Positions 5,311 to 6,917 of a stretch of 6,917 nucleotides of DNA are shown here, piece by piece (positions within the stretch are counted from its first letter, which is position 1; every line of letters begins with the position of its first letter). Source of the stretch: Microbacteriaceae bacterium (GTDB lineage: Bacteria; Actinomycetota; Actinomycetes; Actinomycetales; Microbacteriaceae); assembly GCA_947453285.1 (NCBI GenBank), contig CANGGA010000055.1:1-6917 (forward strand), written 5' to 3'. Made by a program: the position numbers and the translations under genes. The notes under the pieces are model-generated. The model was not told the origin of the DNA. It did no database searches and worked only from the letters and a program-made list of their open reading frames with translations.

Positions 5311-6774
5311 TTGGCAACCACTAAGACCAAGAACCCGCCGCTAAAGATTGTCATTGGTGCAGACACCTTTCCGCCAGACATCAACGGAGCAGCGAGATTC
5401 GCTGAGCGACTAGCGGCCGGACTTGCTCGCCACGGGCACGATGTTCACGTCGTCTGCCCAGCTTTCAGTGCCGAGCACGGCACCTTCATCGAGACTCACG
5501 ATGGCTCAAAGCTGACCGTTCACCGCATCAAGAGCATCCGACTTCTTCAGCACAAGACTCTTCGCTTCGTGTGGCCGTTCACCCTCAAGAATAAGACCGA
5601 CGAAATCGTCTCTTCAGTTCAACCGGATGCGGTGCACATTCAATCGCACCTAATCATGGGCCGCTACCTCATCAAGAGTGCGAAGCAACGCGGTATCCGT
5701 GTGTTGGCAACCAACCACATCATGCCCGAAAACCTAATTCGCTATTCGGTGATTATTCCGAAGTGGTTTGAAAAGACAGCCATGAAACTCGCCTGGCTTG
5801 ACGCCGGTCGCGTGCTTCGCCAGGTCGACTTCATCACAACCCCAACGCGTCGAGCCGCTGATCTTCTTGAAGCAGCAGCAGGCGTCACTGATGTTTTGGC
5901 AATTTCATGCGGAATCGAGGCGTCGAAGTTTGCAAACGCAACACCAACCAGCAACAAGGTTCCTCGAATTTTATTCTTGGGTCGTCTCGATTACGAGAAG
6001 CACATTCACAACCTTTTGCTAGCGGTGGCCAAGTTGCCGGCATCGCTGAACACGCAGGTTGAAATCGTCGGAGACGGCGGTGAACGCAAGAGTCTCGAAG
6101 AGCTTGCTCGCACGCTGAACATCGCTGACCAGGTTAAATTCTTGGGTCACATCACCGAAGAAGAATTGCCAAAGGCCTATGAGCGCGCAACTTTGTTTGC
6201 AATGCCTTCAATTGCAGAGTTGCAGTCGATTGCAACTATGGAGGCTATGGCTTCTGGTCGTCCGGTAGTCGCTGCCGATGCAATGGCTCTGCCTCACCTC
6301 GTGCACGACGGTGATAATGGTTACCTTTTTCCACCGGATGACGTAGACGCATTCGCCGACCGACTCTTGCGAATTCTTACAGCTGACAAGAAGGAGCTCG
6401 CGCGCCTTAGCGAGAACTCGCTCTACCTGATTCAGTCTCACGACATCGAGCGCACCCTCAAAATTTTCGAGGGTCTATATCGTGGAGACCAGGATGCCGA
6501 ACGCACATCCGACGACAACAACGATCAATACAGCGAACCAATCGGTCGCCTAAACGCGCGACTTCACTCTCAGGTCGTTCGCATGCGCAAGCAAGCCTTT
6601 GCTCTACGCGAGGCATCGTTGAACTTGGTTGACAAAGCCGATGAGCTTCGCGAAGACGCCCTGAAGCGAGCCAAGAAGGCAAACGCAAAGGTGAAGAAGA
6701 CCGCGGTAAGAACGGCCAAGAAGGCAAAGTCGGCTGTCAAAGAGGTAGCCGAGCGCCTGAGGTCAGAGGATTAG
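5311..6774 (+). CDS. GT4-family glycosyltransferase with basic coiled C-terminal tail (probable glycolipid synthesis)
   Basis: A 487-residue GT-B enzyme starting at TTG behind AGAGGG (6-nt spacer). Residues 1-10 are a short polar leader. The acceptor domain follows (FPPDINGAARFAERLAAGLARHGHDV, about 20-45; candidate catalytic His136 in TNHIMPEN). The nucleotide-sugar domain (about 218-390) holds the phosphate-binding pair Arg225/Lys230 (GRLDYEKH) and the EX7E motif Glu303...Glu311 (IAELQSIATMEAMASG). The closest family I recall is 1,2-diacylglycerol 3-glucosyltransferase and related retaining glycolipid enzymes, so it probably glycosylates a membrane lipid on the cytoplasmic face. The precise acceptor is uncertain. 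After residue 390 comes an acidic linker (DDNND, 401-405), then about 75 residues of charged helix ending in a Lys/Ala-rich segment (451-487). That extension is not part of the core fold and may anchor the enzyme to anionic lipids. Confidence 0.85.
   Translation: MATTKTKNPPLKIVIGADTFPPDINGAARFAERLAAGLARHGHDVHVVCPAFSAEHGTFIETHDGSKLTVHRIKSIRLLQHKTLRFVWPFTLKNKTDEIVSSVQPDAVHIQSHLIMGRYLIKSAKQRGIRVLATNHIMPENLIRYSVIIPKWFEKTAMKLAWLDAGRVLRQVDFITTPTRRAADLLEAAAGVTDVLAISCGIEASKFANATPTSNKVPRILFLGRLDYEKHIHNLLLAVAKLPASLNTQVEIVGDGGERKSLEELARTLNIADQVKFLGHITEEELPKAYERATLFAMPSIAELQSIATMEAMASGRPVVAADAMALPHLVHDGDNGYLFPPDDVDAFADRLLRILTADKKELARLSENSLYLIQSHDIERTLKIFEGLYRGDQDAERTSDDNNDQYSEPIGRLNARLHSQVVRMRKQAFALREASLNLVDKADELREDALKRAKKANAKVKKTAVRTAKKAKSAVKEVAERLRSED
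6670..6728 (+). repeat. Direct 14-bp repeat encoding a duplicated Lys/Ala segment
   Basis: GCCAAGAAGGCAAA occurs at 6670-6683 and again at 6715-6728, exactly 45 bp (15 codons) apart and in frame. The encoded blocks start at residues 454 and 469 (AKKANAKVKK and AKKAKSAVKE) and agree at about 8 of 15 positions, consistent with a diverged tandem duplication in the tail of the glycosyltransferase. Confidence 0.6.
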
Positions 6775-6781
6775 GGTCGTC

Positions 6782-6787
6782 TAGACT
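6782..6787 (+). promoter_or_regulatory. Candidate -10 box for the CAU tRNA
   Basis: TAGACT fits TANNNT and sits 9 nt before the mature tRNA 5' end, so the start would fall within a few bases of it. The -35 region would lie within the last codons of the glycosyltransferase and is not recognisable. Read-through from that gene is also possible, since no terminator is seen. Confidence 0.4.
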
Positions 6788-6796
6788 CTTGAAGCG

Positions 6797-6870
6797 GGGG
6801 AGTTAGCTCAGCTGGTTAGAGCAGCGGACTCATAATCCGTCGGTCACGGGTTCAAGTCCCGTACTCCCCA
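6797..6870 (+). tRNA. tRNA with CAU anticodon, probably tRNA-Ile2 (alternatively elongator tRNA-Met)
   Basis: The cloverleaf is complete. The acceptor GGGGAGT (6797-6803) pairs perfectly with ACTCCCC (6863-6869). The D-stem is GCTC/GAGC (6806-6809/6819-6822). The anticodon stem is GCGGA/TCCGT (6824-6828/6836-6840, one G-U at its outer end), with loop CTCATAA and anticodon CAT at 6831-6833. The T-stem is ACGGG/CCCGT (6846-6850/6858-6862). The discriminator is A6870. CCA is not encoded (CTCC follows). The initiator type is excluded because the acceptor ends in a Watson-Crick pair and the anticodon stem lacks three G-C pairs. The core (AGCAG..GACTCATAATC..T.GGTC and TTCAAGTCC) recalls the lysidine-modified E. 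coli tRNA-Ile2, which would read AUA. Identity remains open. Confidence 0.9.
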
Positions 6871-6899
6871 CTCCAGGTGTAAATGTCGCAGGTCACTTC

Positions 6900-6917
6900 T
6901 AGGTTCAAACTATGAAA
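6900..6917 (+). promoter_or_regulatory. Possible leaderless gene start at the window edge
   Basis: TAGGTT (6900-6905), a TANNNT box, is followed by six bases and then ATGAAA at 6912-6917, where the window ends. The spacing equals that before def. Only two codons are visible, so no product can be named, and this may be chance. Confidence 0.25.

Overview
The window looks like chromosomal DNA from a small-genome, mid-GC actinobacterium. It most resembles the Microbacteriaceae, perhaps the freshwater Rhodoluna/Aquiluna type. This rests on the protein flavour, TTG and GTG starts with clear ribosome sites, tight gene spacing, TANNNT-type -10 boxes and an apparently leaderless start. The taxonomic call is inference. 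There are no mobile elements, CRISPR arrays or gaps over 300 bases.

Layout. (1) Positions 1-632: the C-terminal two thirds of a D-2-hydroxyacid dehydrogenase, entering from outside the window, followed by a weak terminator. (2) 690-765: tRNA-Asn(GUU). (3) 785-3703: four same-strand genes whose junctions abut or overlap: a membrane histidine-kinase-like protein, a LuxR-type response-regulator-like protein, and the AzlC and AzlD subunits of a branched-chain amino acid exporter. Only 19 nt separate the tRNA from the kinase start, so tRNA and operon may share a transcript. (4) 3705-4271, minus strand: peptide deformylase, meeting azlD tail to tail with one base between stop codons. (5) 4351-5265: a DMT/NIPA-like membrane protein, divergent from def across a 79-bp spacer that holds a strong palindrome. 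(6) 5311-6774: a GT4 glycosyltransferase with a long basic tail. (7) 6797-6870: a CAU tRNA, more like tRNA-Ile2 than elongator Met. A possible leaderless gene starts at the window edge.

The most interesting part is the regulator pair beside azlCD. The kinase keeps its ATP-binding boxes, but the phospho-accepting histidine of the HisKA_3 motif is serine (S203). The partner receiver keeps the phospho-acceptor Asp58 but lacks the second acidic-pocket Asp (Gly13) and the conserved Lys (Gln113). Both frames are intact. This suggests a former two-component system that has moved to phosphorelay-independent signalling while linked to an amino acid exporter. That is inference; the substitutions themselves are read directly from the sequence.
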